Assembly (NCBI RefSeq): GCF_900220965.1
Contig: NZ_OBQC01000003.1
Coordinates: 1-64,000 of the forward strand
DNA: 64,000 bases
Direction: 5' to 3'
Source: Ureibacillus acetophenoni
Lineage (GTDB): Bacteria; Bacillota; Bacilli; Bacillales_A; Planococcaceae
Shown: positions 27,686 to 36,169 of the stretch, piece after piece
Numbering within the stretch: the stretch's first letter is position 1
Layout: every line of letters starts with the position of its first letter
Program-made: the position numbers and the translations under genes
The notes under the pieces: generated by a model
The model's database searches: none
What the model was told of the DNA's origin: nothing
Seen by the model: the letters and a program-made list of their open reading frames with translations, nothing else

Positions 27686-29424
27686 AAATAAAAATGAAAT
27701 ATATTGGCATTGACTTGGGAACAACAAATTCAACTATTTCGATTGCATATAAAAGCAGTAATGGAAACGATATTTTTTCAAAAACTCTTGGCGTTACACA
27801 GGTAGATGAGACAGGGGTAAATATGAGCTCTAGCCACAACATTCTACCAAGTGTTGTTTACTATGATGAATATGAAACACCTTTCGTAGGAATGTATGCA
27901 AAAAAAATGATGAGTATTTCACCGAAACAAGTATTGTCTAAAGTAAAACGTTTTATTGGAAAAGAAGGAAAGTGGACTCTTACTAATGGACAATCATTTA
28001 CTCCTCAAGAAGTAAGTGGTATTGTGCTCAGTGTTTTGCGCCGAGAAGCTGAGAATTACTTTATGGGAGAAGAGGTAGACAGCGCAGTTATTACAGTTCC
28101 AGCTAGCTTTGACTTATTACAACAAAATGCTACAAAAGAAGCAGCACAAATTGCTGGCTTTGATTTAAGTAAAATTCGGTTAATACCAGAACCAAGAGCT
28201 GCAATTTTAGATTTTATTAATGAAGAACAAAAAAAGGCACCTGATTTTAGACTGATTGATGTAACAACACCAAAGAATATTATGGTATTTGATATTGGTG
28301 GTGGTACTTGTGATGTTACAATCCACAACGTTTCCGTAAAAGAAAATCACGTTATTAGAATTAAGGATTTATCCATATCCCAATATACTGAGTTAGGGGG
28401 AATTGATTTTGATAATTTGATTGCTCAAGCAATTACAGTAAAGGTTTTGCAGATGACTGGGGTAACTCCAAAGGATTTTAAAGAACTATATTCAGTAGAA
28501 ATTAAGGAAGAGATTTTGGAATTTGCAGAAAGAGCGAAAAAAGTAATCTCAAATAGTATCAGAACTAAATCAGTAGGAATGAAGTTTGAAGAGTCAATCG
28601 GAAAATTTAAAGAAGTACAAGATCGCTATGTATTTACACAATTGACTGGTAAATTATCGCTAAATCAGCCGGTCACAATTACACGTGAGGAAATTGATGA
28701 GGCCATTAGACCATTATTATTTGATGCATCTAACTCCAAGAAAAATATTGAACAGCCAATAAAAAATGCCTTTGAAACAAGTGTTATACCAATTTCAAAA
28801 GATGATATAGATTGTATTTTATTGGTAGGGGGGATGTCTTATTATCCAACCATTCGAGAAAGAATTTTTGAAATGTTTGATCAACGAATTATTCCAGTTA
28901 CTCCAGTAGACCCATTGGAATCTATTTCTAGGGGAGCGGCAGTTTATCATCTATGGAAAGAAACAGATAATCAATCTGATGATGATGGTGATTTAATCTA
29001 TCCTCAAAATGTTTTTATTAAGGTGAAAACTGGTACACCTGAGACTTTAGTTAAATATGGACAACAACTACCATATAAATCACCTTTAATAAAAAATAAG
29101 TTTTTTGTTGGTGGTGGGAAATTTGGTGATGAGTACACAAATGATATGATATTAGAATTGTTTACAGCTATTGACCCTGAATCACCAAAAACAAAAACCT
29201 TAGGTAAAGCATATATCCAGTTTAAAGAACCTGTACGAGTTGGGACACCTCTCACTTTTGAAGTGAACGTTGACATAGAACGAAATGTTACTGTAAAAGC
29301 ATGGCTAACTGAAGATGAATCTCAAATGGTTAAAGTGACATTAGGTGAACCAGAGATTTCAGAAAAAGAACAAGCAAAGATTAAGGAACAAATTGAAAAA
29401 ATGAATCAACGATTAAAACAATAA
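27679..29424 (+). CDS. Hsp70 (DnaK-like) chaperone of the nine-gene cluster (581 aa)
   Basis: The ATPase domain is complete: GIDLGTTNS from residue 10, DIGGGTCDV from 205 and LLVGGMSYYPTIRE near 382-395. The substrate-binding part is short (~residues 435-581) and diverges from DnaK, ending in a helical EKEQAKIKEQIEKMNQRL without the usual long lid and disordered tail. TTG 27679 is preferred for its ribosome-binding site; ATG 27694 is the alternative. No DnaJ-type J protein is in the cluster. With the GrpE-like neighbour it likely forms a specialised chaperone machine that assembles or gates the other cluster proteins. Confidence 0.85.
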   Translation: MHQIKMKYIGIDLGTTNSTISIAYKSSNGNDIFSKTLGVTQVDETGVNMSSSHNILPSVVYYDEYETPFVGMYAKKMMSISPKQVLSKVKRFIGKEGKWTLTNGQSFTPQEVSGIVLSVLRREAENYFMGEEVDSAVITVPASFDLLQQNATKEAAQIAGFDLSKIRLIPEPRAAILDFINEEQKKAPDFRLIDVTTPKNIMVFDIGGGTCDVTIHNVSVKENHVIRIKDLSISQYTELGGIDFDNLIAQAITVKVLQMTGVTPKDFKELYSVEIKEEILEFAERAKKVISNSIRTKSVGMKFEESIGKFKEVQDRYVFTQLTGKLSLNQPVTITREEIDEAIRPLLFDASNSKKNIEQPIKNAFETSVIPISKDDIDCILLVGGMSYYPTIRERIFEMFDQRIIPVTPVDPLESISRGAAVYHLWKETDNQSDDDGDLIYPQNVFIKVKTGTPETLVKYGQQLPYKSPLIKNKFFVGGGKFGDEYTNDMILELFTAIDPESPKTKTLGKAYIQFKEPVRVGTPLTFEVNVDIERNVTVKAWLTEDESQMVKVTLGEPEISEKEQAKIKEQIEKMNQRLKQ

Positions 29425-29440
29425 TAGGGAGGATAAAGAA

Positions 29441-31174
29441 ATGGCGACAATTTCTGAATTGTTAAATCAGAAGATAGTGAAACAATTAGGTGGTTCAACA
29501 AGCCCTAAATATATAGATGAAAATGGCACTGAAAATAATAGTGGAATGGAAATTGATGTACTTAAATTAAAAAGGGCTTTAGTTGAACAGGCAGAGGCAA
29601 TACGAAAAGAATCAGATGATAATATTTTAGGTGATATATTTGTAGAAATTGAACCTGAAACAGAAACTAACAACAGCTCCAAACTCATGTATCAACACCC
29701 AGATGTAGGAGGTATTGAAGTTATAGTAGATATTGATCAATTAATTCCTGATATGTCTGACGAATTAATTGAAAAAGTTGTAAATTTAATTAAGGATATG
29801 GCTGATACTAATAATCAGAAAAAGTCACTTGATGCTTATGTTGCCCTTAAGAATTTAGGGAATAGTGATACTTTGAATGTCCTTTATATAATATTCAGAA
29901 AATCCGTATTATTTGATTTTTCCCATTATACAAGAGATTTGCTTGTCACTTTAGTTGCTAATCTGTGTGCATATAATCTGAAGGGACGTGCACTCCTTAA
30001 GGGAATTTTAAATCAATCAACAGTTGAAAAGCATGTAGAACTGGCACTCCGAAGTGCTGGTCAAATAAGAGCAAAAGAAGTTTTACCAGAAATATTCTCG
30101 ATAGCAAAAAATGAAGAGAAAAATCATTTGATTATTATTTGTTTAGAAGCAATCGTGAATATTCGAGATACGGAAGCAGCTATACAATTCCTACCTATCA
30201 TTTCTAATCTACCAGATGGCAATAACAGACTAATAGGACAGGCAATAAAAGTTGCAAAACATTTTGAAGTATTTGAGGATTCGTTTATTGAGCATGTGTA
30301 TAACGAATTAATTCAATGTAAAAAACGTTATTTGCGTCCAATCTATTCTGAGGGATTAAAATCTTTCGGTGTACGTGCTATCCCTATCTTAGCAGAATTT
30401 ATGAAGAGCTCAGACGACCATTTCCATATACGTCAATGCTCTAAAATTATAGGGGGAATAAAATCTCCTATAGCATCTGAACAATTACGAAAATTATTAG
30501 TAGACTTACCACATAGTCAAGCAGAAATAATCGAAGGCTTGGCACATACTAAAGATGTTGAAAATCTACCATATTTACTTGAATGCCTACAAAAAACAAG
30601 CAGACCGCACGTGAAACGAACTTGTATAAAAGCTATTGCCGACTTTGGAGATATAAGTTATGCTCCTGCATTAAAGAAATACTTAGTTGATCCAGAAACT
30701 GAGTTGGAAGTTATTTATGCTCTTTTCCGCCTTGGAGAGAAGGATGCAGATGAACTGTTCTTTGACAAAATGTTAAATGGGACTCCACATGAACAAAATA
30801 GATTAGAAAACTTCACTTCTTTATTACCCTCAAAGAATTTAATTCAAGTTGCAAAGAAAGCTTTAATGCTACCAGATATGGATTCAATGATCTTATTATC
30901 AGCATTATTAAAGCCTAATGTATTGCCGAAACAAGTTGGACCGTTGCTGAATGAATTGCTAAATCGAGAACCTAAATCAACTACACCAGTTCGTACTTCA
31001 ATCTACCGAATTATTGGCAAATTCGTTGGTTCAGAGAAAGAATTATTAGGAATGGATGTCCTTGTTAAAGCATTAAGAACTGAAGAACCGAGTGTAAAAA
31101 AAGAATTAGAAAATATTATTTCCGCAGTTCGTTCAAAAGGTGAATCAGGAGGAATTGAAAAATACAAGGACTAA
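29441..31174 (+). CDS. HEAT-repeat scaffold protein (577 aa)
   Basis: From about residue 110 the protein is a string of ~30-residue helical pairs typical of HEAT/PBS-lyase repeats (VALKNLGNSDTLNVLYIIF, RSAGQIRAKEVLPEIFSIA, LEAIVNIRDTEAAIQFLP, KAIADFGDISYAPALKKYL). The N-terminal ~100 residues are acidic and probably disordered. It begins 16 nt after the Hsp70 gene with AGGGAGG. Likely a cytoplasmic protein-protein scaffold or an Hsp70 client or adaptor. No enzymatic motif is present. Confidence 0.7.
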   Translation: MATISELLNQKIVKQLGGSTSPKYIDENGTENNSGMEIDVLKLKRALVEQAEAIRKESDDNILGDIFVEIEPETETNNSSKLMYQHPDVGGIEVIVDIDQLIPDMSDELIEKVVNLIKDMADTNNQKKSLDAYVALKNLGNSDTLNVLYIIFRKSVLFDFSHYTRDLLVTLVANLCAYNLKGRALLKGILNQSTVEKHVELALRSAGQIRAKEVLPEIFSIAKNEEKNHLIIICLEAIVNIRDTEAAIQFLPIISNLPDGNNRLIGQAIKVAKHFEVFEDSFIEHVYNELIQCKKRYLRPIYSEGLKSFGVRAIPILAEFMKSSDDHFHIRQCSKIIGGIKSPIASEQLRKLLVDLPHSQAEIIEGLAHTKDVENLPYLLECLQKTSRPHVKRTCIKAIADFGDISYAPALKKYLVDPETELEVIYALFRLGEKDADELFFDKMLNGTPHEQNRLENFTSLLPSKNLIQVAKKALMLPDMDSMILLSALLKPNVLPKQVGPLLNELLNREPKSTTPVRTSIYRIIGKFVGSEKELLGMDVLVKALRTEEPSVKKELENIISAVRSKGESGGIEKYKD

Positions 31175-31275
31175 TATCCTTACAATAATACTAATAAATT
31201 AAAAATTAACTAAAAATGCCCACAAAATTAATGATATATGGACTTTATTTAAATTCAATGGAAGGGTGTGTCGAT

Positions 31276-32541
31276 TTGGTAAATAAGAAAGGTGTTAATT
31301 ATCCTTATATAAAAGTAAAAGGAGTAGAACTACAAGAGCTAGATTTCTATTTAGTAAAAATGTTCTCAACATCAAAATTGTCAAAATATATATTGTCTGA
31401 TTCGTACCTATCAAAAAATCTTCCTTTTAATAGAGTAGAGCTCATAAGTAACTCAATTCAACATGATGAACTGGTAAAAGAAATTGTTAATAATATGGAA
31501 AATAGTTATAAAGTTTATAACAATATGATGCGTGAAACCATCATTGATATACAACGGTTTGAAGATAAAATTAAGAAAAGAAAAGATTATTTAAATATAA
31601 CTAATAATAGTGAAAAATCTGCATTTCTCTTTAATGAATTATGTAACGAGCTAAAAAATGTCTCATTCACAAAAAATAAACTTATCTGTTGGTTACGTTT
31701 AAAACCAAATCTACACGATAAACTATTAGAATTGATAAAACATGACGGGAAAAATGGGGATAATGACATGAATGAAATAATAAAAGAAGAGCACTTGAAC
31801 GAAAAACAAACATTTAGTGATCAAATTCATATGTTAAAAAAGATAATAATCTCTATGGAGGAACAATCAAATGAATTAGAAAATCAAAAAAATGATGTAT
31901 TAAATAGTCAAGTTTTATCACTAAAAGAAGAACTTGATCAGATTAGGAATGAGATAGTTAAGAAAGATAAGGAAATTAAAAGTAAAAACCGAGAAATTCA
32001 AAAGTTTCAAAAAAAATATGATGATGAAGTGAATAACCGCAATCGAGACAAAGATCTCATCAAAAAATTACAAAAAGACCTTGGAGAGCAAGGTAGTAAA
32101 CTAGGAGAATTGCGCAAAGAATTAGATAAAGCGCTAACAGAAAAAAACTTTTTAGAACAAAATATAACGCAACTTACCTACAGAAATGGAGAGATTGAAG
32201 AAAAAATTAAAGTAGAATACACAAATGAACTAAATAAGCAACTTGCACTTCAAAAATCAAGATATGAGGAAAAACTCGATTTATTAGAATCCAGTCATGA
32301 AAGTTCGCTAAAAATGAATGAGAAATTGTATGCAGACTTAAAGATGAAATTTGACGAAATAGAAAATGATAATAATATCCTTCAATCCCAAGTAAGTGAA
32401 TTAAAACTACAATTAATAAAAAAGGATGAAAAAACCCAAAATCCAATTAATGTAAATTCTAAAACAGCAAATAAAGAAGAAGAATCTCTAGACTTAACAA
32501 CATTATTTGGTTCAAACGAATTTGAACCAGAATTTACGTAA
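31276..32541 (+). CDS. Long coiled-coil protein closing the nine-gene cluster (421 aa)
   Basis: TTG 31276 has GAAGGGTG at -8; the in-frame ATG at 31216 has no ribosome-binding site. Residues ~195-390 form a near-continuous coiled coil (LSLKEELDQIRNEIVKKDKE and similar). The first ~180 residues are helical and charged. The C-terminal tail is acidic (TTLFGSNEFEPEFT). No nuclease or ATPase motif is visible. It probably oligomerises or bridges the HEAT and chaperone proteins. It is the last gene before a terminator at 32718. Confidence 0.6.
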   Translation: MVNKKGVNYPYIKVKGVELQELDFYLVKMFSTSKLSKYILSDSYLSKNLPFNRVELISNSIQHDELVKEIVNNMENSYKVYNNMMRETIIDIQRFEDKIKKRKDYLNITNNSEKSAFLFNELCNELKNVSFTKNKLICWLRLKPNLHDKLLELIKHDGKNGDNDMNEIIKEEHLNEKQTFSDQIHMLKKIIISMEEQSNELENQKNDVLNSQVLSLKEELDQIRNEIVKKDKEIKSKNREIQKFQKKYDDEVNNRNRDKDLIKKLQKDLGEQGSKLGELRKELDKALTEKNFLEQNITQLTYRNGEIEEKIKVEYTNELNKQLALQKSRYEEKLDLLESSHESSLKMNEKLYADLKMKFDEIENDNNILQSQVSELKLQLIKKDEKTQNPINVNSKTANKEEESLDLTTLFGSNEFEPEFT

Positions 32542-32717
32542 TTTTAGTTAGTATTATTATTTTACACAAATCTTCCACACAGAATGTAAATGAGACGTTT
32601 ATTAATCACAATAACAACTCTGAGTTAGCTTTTAAAACCCCCCTCGTGTATCAAGAGTTTGTTCTATTAATACGATATACACGATTGAAAACGTATGTAA
32701 AAAACAATATATACTAT

Positions 32718-32745
32718 AAAAAGAGTGAGGGAACCACTCTTTTTT
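32718..32745 (+). terminator. Terminator of the nine-gene cluster
   Basis: AAAAAGAGTG (32718-32727) pairs with CACTCTTTTT (32735-32744) and continues in Ts. It lies ~175 nt past the last stop. Confidence 0.8.
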
Positions 32746-32932
32746 AGTTTGTAATTGTTTTATATTATTCCTTTTTATTTTATATGATCTATTTCGCTAT
32801 TAATTCTTCATCATCAATCCTTTTGTCATTTTATTAATATCTTCATAAGGTAATCCTAAAAACGGTTTGCTTAAATTTTTTCTCTGACATAATTAATTCA
32901 TCGTTCCTTTTATTAAAATCAACGTATTATTA

Positions 32933-32962
32933 TGGCATCACTGTGGCATCATTTTGGCATCA
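32933..32962. repeat. Three TGGCATCA direct repeats, candidate integrase arm sites
   Basis: TGGCATCA occurs at 32933-32940, 32944-32951 and 32955-32962, an exact 11-bp period, so all copies face the same side of the helix. They lie ~120 bp from the tRNA-like core at 33081. This is the usual layout of arm-type binding sites for tyrosine integrases. The assignment is by architecture only. Confidence 0.5.
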
Positions 32963-33080
32963 AACTTAAAATTACAGCAGATTCCCAAAAATAATTCAAA
33001 ATCATGAAACCCTTGATACCACTAGATTTAAAGCTATTGTCGGTAACTATAAAACACGATATATAACGAGGGTCTTACTT

Positions 33081-33125
33081 TCGACAACGTGAGGGTCGCA
33101 GGTTCGAGCCCTGTCGAGACCATAC
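33081..33125 (+). repeat. tRNA-like 3'-end segment, candidate attachment site copy 1
   Basis: Contains a T-arm-like GCAGGTTCGAGCCCTGT followed by the 7-nt acceptor-like CGAGACC and A. No matching 5' half (a GGTCTCG-type acceptor start) lies upstream, so it is not a complete tRNA gene. It is repeated with one mismatch at 34012-34056. A tRNA 3'-end repeat without the tRNA body is what integrative elements leave at their junctions. Confidence 0.55.
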
Positions 33126-33136
33126 ACTAATAGAAA

Positions 33137-33175
33137 GCTGGAAACCCTTATTTAACAAGGGTTTCTGGCTTTTTT
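33137..33175 (+). terminator. Terminator next to attachment copy 1
   Basis: A long hairpin (core GGAAACCCTT with AAGGGTTTC) followed by six Ts. A related but diverged hairpin follows copy 2 at 34064-34107, so both look like the original terminator of a tRNA gene carried along with the repeat. Confidence 0.7.
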
Positions 33176-33291
33176 AAGTTATTAAACTATTGGTTTGAAA
33201 GGTAGTTTGTATGAAGTCAACTCTTTCATGTATAATAATTCATATAAAACGGACGTAAGAAGCTATCTTTATTTATGAAAGAAGTGTTTAT

Positions 33292-33921
33292 GTGAGTTTG
33301 TATTTTACATATGTAATGGTAGGACTTGCTATTGCAATGCCAGTAGGGGCGATTACCGTCGAAATGACAAAACAAGGATTAAAAAATGGATTTTTACATG
33401 GTTGGGCAGTAGGCTTAGGCGGTATAACAATTGATCTTACACTAATCATTTTATTATCAGCAGGACTTGCTTCTATTTTAGCTTTACCTATTATTCAAAT
33501 CCCAATGTGGCTAATTGGAGCTGCGTTTTTATTATTCTTAGGTTACGATTCAATTATCAATGCTGATAAGGATATTACTTTATCAGGAGAAAAGGTAAAA
33601 AAGTCTTTTTTTAGTTCTTTTAAAAATGGCGTCCTAGTGGCTGTATCTCCAGGTAATCTTGTATTTTGGGTAAATGTTTTTGGAGTAGTACTGGCCAAAA
33701 ATTATGCAAGCGATCAAAGTCATTTTATCATTGTTGCATTAGGAATTTTAAGTGGAATCTTGCTCCATGATCTTGGATTACTTTCCATTATATCGATTAC
33801 AAGAAAAGCACTAAGTCGAAAGGCAATCAAATGGCTAACAATCATATCGGGAATTTTATTAATTTGCTTTGCAGGGTATTTTGTTTATGAGTTTATTCAA
33901 AGTGTGAAGGTATATATATAA
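33292..33921 (+). CDS. LysE/RhtB-family amino-acid exporter (209 aa)
   Basis: Hydrophobic throughout, with about six membrane segments and family-typical stretches: GLAIAMPVGAITVEMTKQGL at the N-terminus, GWAVGLGGITIDLTLI, and AVSPGNLVFWVNVFG near residue 118. LysE-type translocators export amino acids or similar small molecules across the plasma membrane. GTG start. The gene is alone, flanked by two tRNA-like repeats and by its own terminator (33969-33997), so it sits in a separate ~930-bp cassette. Confidence 0.8.
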   Translation: MSLYFTYVMVGLAIAMPVGAITVEMTKQGLKNGFLHGWAVGLGGITIDLTLIILLSAGLASILALPIIQIPMWLIGAAFLLFLGYDSIINADKDITLSGEKVKKSFFSSFKNGVLVAVSPGNLVFWVNVFGVVLAKNYASDQSHFIIVALGILSGILLHDLGLLSIISITRKALSRKAIKWLTIISGILLICFAGYFVYEFIQSVKVYI

Positions 33922-33968
33922 TATTGTGTAATTATATTAAATTAGATAGATTAATATTTTATACGCAG

Positions 33969-33997
33969 GGGCGTTGATCCAAGAAGGGTCAATGCCC
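33969..33997 (+). terminator. Terminator of the LysE-family gene
   Basis: GGGCGTTGATCC (33969-33980) pairs with GGGTCAATGCCC (33986-33997), 10 of 12 as Watson-Crick pairs and the others as G-U type, then a TA-rich tail. Confidence 0.6.
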
Positions 33998-34011
33998 TAT
34001 ATTATTGAACG

Positions 34012-34056
34012 TCGACAACGTGGGGGTCGCAGGTTCGAGCCCTGTCGAGACCATAC
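34012..34056 (+). repeat. tRNA-like 3'-end segment, candidate attachment site copy 2
   Basis: Matches 33081-33125 at 44 of 45 positions. As with copy 1, no tRNA 5' half is present. The 931-bp spacing between copies encloses only the LysE-family gene and its terminators. Confidence 0.55.
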
Positions 34057-34063
34057 ATTAACA

Positions 34064-34107
34064 GAAAGCCTAAATCCTTTATTTATTAAGGGTTTTGGCC
34101 TTTTTTA
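34064..34107 (+). terminator. Terminator next to attachment copy 2
   Basis: An imperfect hairpin (AAAGCC-AAATCCTT with AAGGGTTTTGGCC) and six Ts, similar in layout to 33137-33175. Confidence 0.6.
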
Positions 34108-34195
34108 ATTTTTGAACTTTTTAATCTAAGGCATCAATTCTTCTAGGACAAAAATCATCCAACCTAAAAAAATATAACGAAAGATAAAAGAATTG

Positions 34196-34223
34196 TTGAA
34201 ATTAATTTTCGGAAAATTATAAT
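34196..34223 (+). promoter_or_regulatory. Sigma-A promoter with palindromic operator in the spacer
   Basis: TTGAAA (34196-34201), 16-bp spacer, TATAAT (34218-34223). The spacer contains the perfect palindrome AATTTTC-G-GAAAATT (34204-34218), a plausible site for the MurR-like repressor encoded at 47228. The operator role is inference. Confidence 0.55.
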
Positions 34224-34253
34224 TAAAGAAATGGTAGAAAAAGGGGTAACGGT

Positions 34254-35225
34254 ATGTACATTTTAGGGATTGATGGTGGAGGGACGAAGACAACAGCAAT
34301 CATTGCTGATGAAAATGGAAATGTTTATAGTCAAGCGATTACAGGAAGAAGTAACCCAAATACATTATCTGAAGAACAATTTGAACAAGTAATGGGCGAT
34401 TTATTGCACCAATTACGTAAAAATAACGAAGATATTTTTAATAGAATCGACGTTTGTTTTGCAGGCATGGCTGGTGTTGGTGAAAGTGGTAGAGATGAAA
34501 TGATGAAAACTCTACTTCTTAAACACTTACCTTCAAATCCACTTGTCATTGTTCAAAATGATGCAGTCAATGCTCTCTACTCAGGGACATTAGGTTCACC
34601 TGGAATCGTGCAAATTGCAGGTACTGGGGCTATTACCATAGGGTTAAATGAAAACAATAAAATGGTCCGTGTCGGAGGCTGGGGATATTTATTCGACGAT
34701 GAAGGAAGTGGCTTCTATTTGGGTAATGAAGCACTTCGAGCAGTATTTCAACAGTATGATGGACGAGGAATGGATACCACATTAACTAATATTATTTTAA
34801 ACTATTTTGCAGTGATGAATGTACCAGATTTAATAGAAAAAATATATGGGAAAGATCATCCTCGCTCTGTCATTGCGCCGATTAGTCAATATGTTGTGAG
34901 AGAAGCAGAACTTGGTGATCATGTAGCAAGTTCAATCCTTGAAAATGCGTGTGTGAAAATGATCCACTCGATTAAAACATGTCATAGTCAATTAGTTGAT
35001 AGGAATCATCCAACATCTGTTATTTTGTCAGGCGGCGTATTTACAAACGACGCAATTTTTATTGAACATTTTAAAAAGCTATCCAGTGAAACCCATCCAA
35101 ACTTAAAATTTAGTAAAACGCTCATTTCTCCAGTTGGCGGTGCTATTGCTGCTGGGGTAAGGGCTGTTCAAAAAAACATTGGGCCAAATTTTGTTGAAAC
35201 TTTAAATAAGGGTGTCAAACGATGA
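34254..35225 (+). CDS. BadF/BadG-type ATPase, probable MurNAc/GlcNAc kinase (323 aa)
   Basis: Begins with GIDGGGTKTTAI, the phosphate-1 loop of the ASKHA sugar kinases. It continues with QIAGTGAITIG near residue 120, GWGYLFDDEGSGFYLG near 140, and LSGGVFTN near 258. This set is typical of N-acetylglucosamine kinase/BadF proteins. In clostridia the homologous MurK phosphorylates MurNAc and GlcNAc, which fits the locus (AnmK, MurQ, NagZ). It would convert imported amino sugars to their 6-phosphates in the cytoplasm. First gene after the promoter at 34196; its stop overlaps the next start (ATGA). Confidence 0.8.
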   Translation: MYILGIDGGGTKTTAIIADENGNVYSQAITGRSNPNTLSEEQFEQVMGDLLHQLRKNNEDIFNRIDVCFAGMAGVGESGRDEMMKTLLLKHLPSNPLVIVQNDAVNALYSGTLGSPGIVQIAGTGAITIGLNENNKMVRVGGWGYLFDDEGSGFYLGNEALRAVFQQYDGRGMDTTLTNIILNYFAVMNVPDLIEKIYGKDHPRSVIAPISQYVVREAELGDHVASSILENACVKMIHSIKTCHSQLVDRNHPTSVILSGGVFTNDAIFIEHFKKLSSETHPNLKFSKTLISPVGGAIAAGVRAVQKNIGPNFVETLNKGVKR

Positions 35226-36169
35226 AACTTGTTAAAGTTGATGAGATTAAAGTTAATCAAATTGTCGAGCTTTGGAATCAATGCTTAGGTAACACATTTC
35301 CGATGACCGAAGAATTATGGATTCAAAATACTTTGCATGATCTAAATCTACAAAGTACAGGGTCCGTTGCAGTTCTTGAAGAAGAGAAATTAGTAGGGTT
35401 CGTCGTTGCGAAACAATTTATAGAAAAAACTCCTACTTCAATGTCACAAGAAATTGGGTGGATTCAATGTTTACTTGTGAAACCTGAATCTCGTGGAAAA
35501 GGCATTGGAAAAATGCTATTGCAACATGCAGAGTCGAGTTTTCAGGACGTGAAGGAAATTCGCTTAGGTCGTGATCCATGGCATTACTTTCCTGGTGTGC
35601 CTTTAGAACAAACAGACACAATCAAGTGGTTTGAACGTAAGGGATATGTAAAGGAATCTATTGAAATCGATTTAGTGAAAAAAGTTGTAGATGAAGAACC
35701 TTTTACACTATCAAATTCTAATAATCATTTTAGAGTTTTAAAGAAAGAGGATATGCCCCAATTATTAAATTTCTTAAAAGATGTATTCCCTGGTCGATGG
35801 CATTATGAAGCTTATCGATATGCTCAGTTAAACTCCACAGGGAGAGAATTTATGGGGTTTTTTATTGATGGTAAATTAAAAGGTTTTTGTCGTATGAATG
35901 ATTCTCAATCACCAGTGATCGCACAAAATGTGTATTGGTCTCACTTATTTTCATCGCCTTTAGGGGGAATTGGTCCTTTAGGAATCGACCGTACAATAAG
36001 GGGGAAACATTTTGGTTTAGATTTAGTCAAAGCAGCTGTGAATGAACTAATGAAACGTGGAATGCATTTTATCGTTATTGACTGGACACAGCTTGAAACA
36101 TTCTATGGGAAACTTGGGTTTACGAAGTGGAAGGAATATCAAACGATGTCAAAAGGGGTGAAATCGTGA
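35222..36169 (+). CDS. Tandem GNAT acetyltransferase (315 aa)
   Basis: Two GNAT folds in one chain. The first (~1-150) has the acetyl-CoA loop region LVKPESRGKGIGKMLLQHAE near residue 85. The second (~165-315) has PLGIDRTIRGKHFGLDLVKA near 250. The start overlaps the kinase stop. The substrate is unknown; its place between two recycling enzymes suggests an amino sugar or peptidoglycan-derived amine. A second tandem GNAT lies at 46253 in the same locus. Confidence 0.75.
   Translation: MKLVKVDEIKVNQIVELWNQCLGNTFPMTEELWIQNTLHDLNLQSTGSVAVLEEEKLVGFVVAKQFIEKTPTSMSQEIGWIQCLLVKPESRGKGIGKMLLQHAESSFQDVKEIRLGRDPWHYFPGVPLEQTDTIKWFERKGYVKESIEIDLVKKVVDEEPFTLSNSNNHFRVLKKEDMPQLLNFLKDVFPGRWHYEAYRYAQLNSTGREFMGFFIDGKLKGFCRMNDSQSPVIAQNVYWSHLFSSPLGGIGPLGIDRTIRGKHFGLDLVKAAVNELMKRGMHFIVIDWTQLETFYGKLGFTKWKEYQTMSKGVKS

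Larger units (their letters stand above)
32542..33291. other. Right border of the accessory island
   Basis: The 750 nt without a gene hold a terminator (32718-32745), small minus-strand coding debris around 32810-32900 (a frame reading KPFLGLPYEDINKMTKGL, not assignable), three TGGCATCA repeats (32933-32962) and a tRNA-like 3'-end segment with its own terminator (33081-33175). These are listed separately. No integrase gene is present. Confidence 0.6.

Noticed and set aside
27679..29424. Housekeeping DnaK
   Set aside because: The substrate-binding part is short and divergent, no hrcA or dnaJ gene is near, and it lies in the accessory island.
33049..33125. A complete tRNA gene at the first tRNA-like segment
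   Set aside because: The T-arm and acceptor 3' strand are present but there is no matching 5' acceptor strand, D-arm or anticodon arm upstream.
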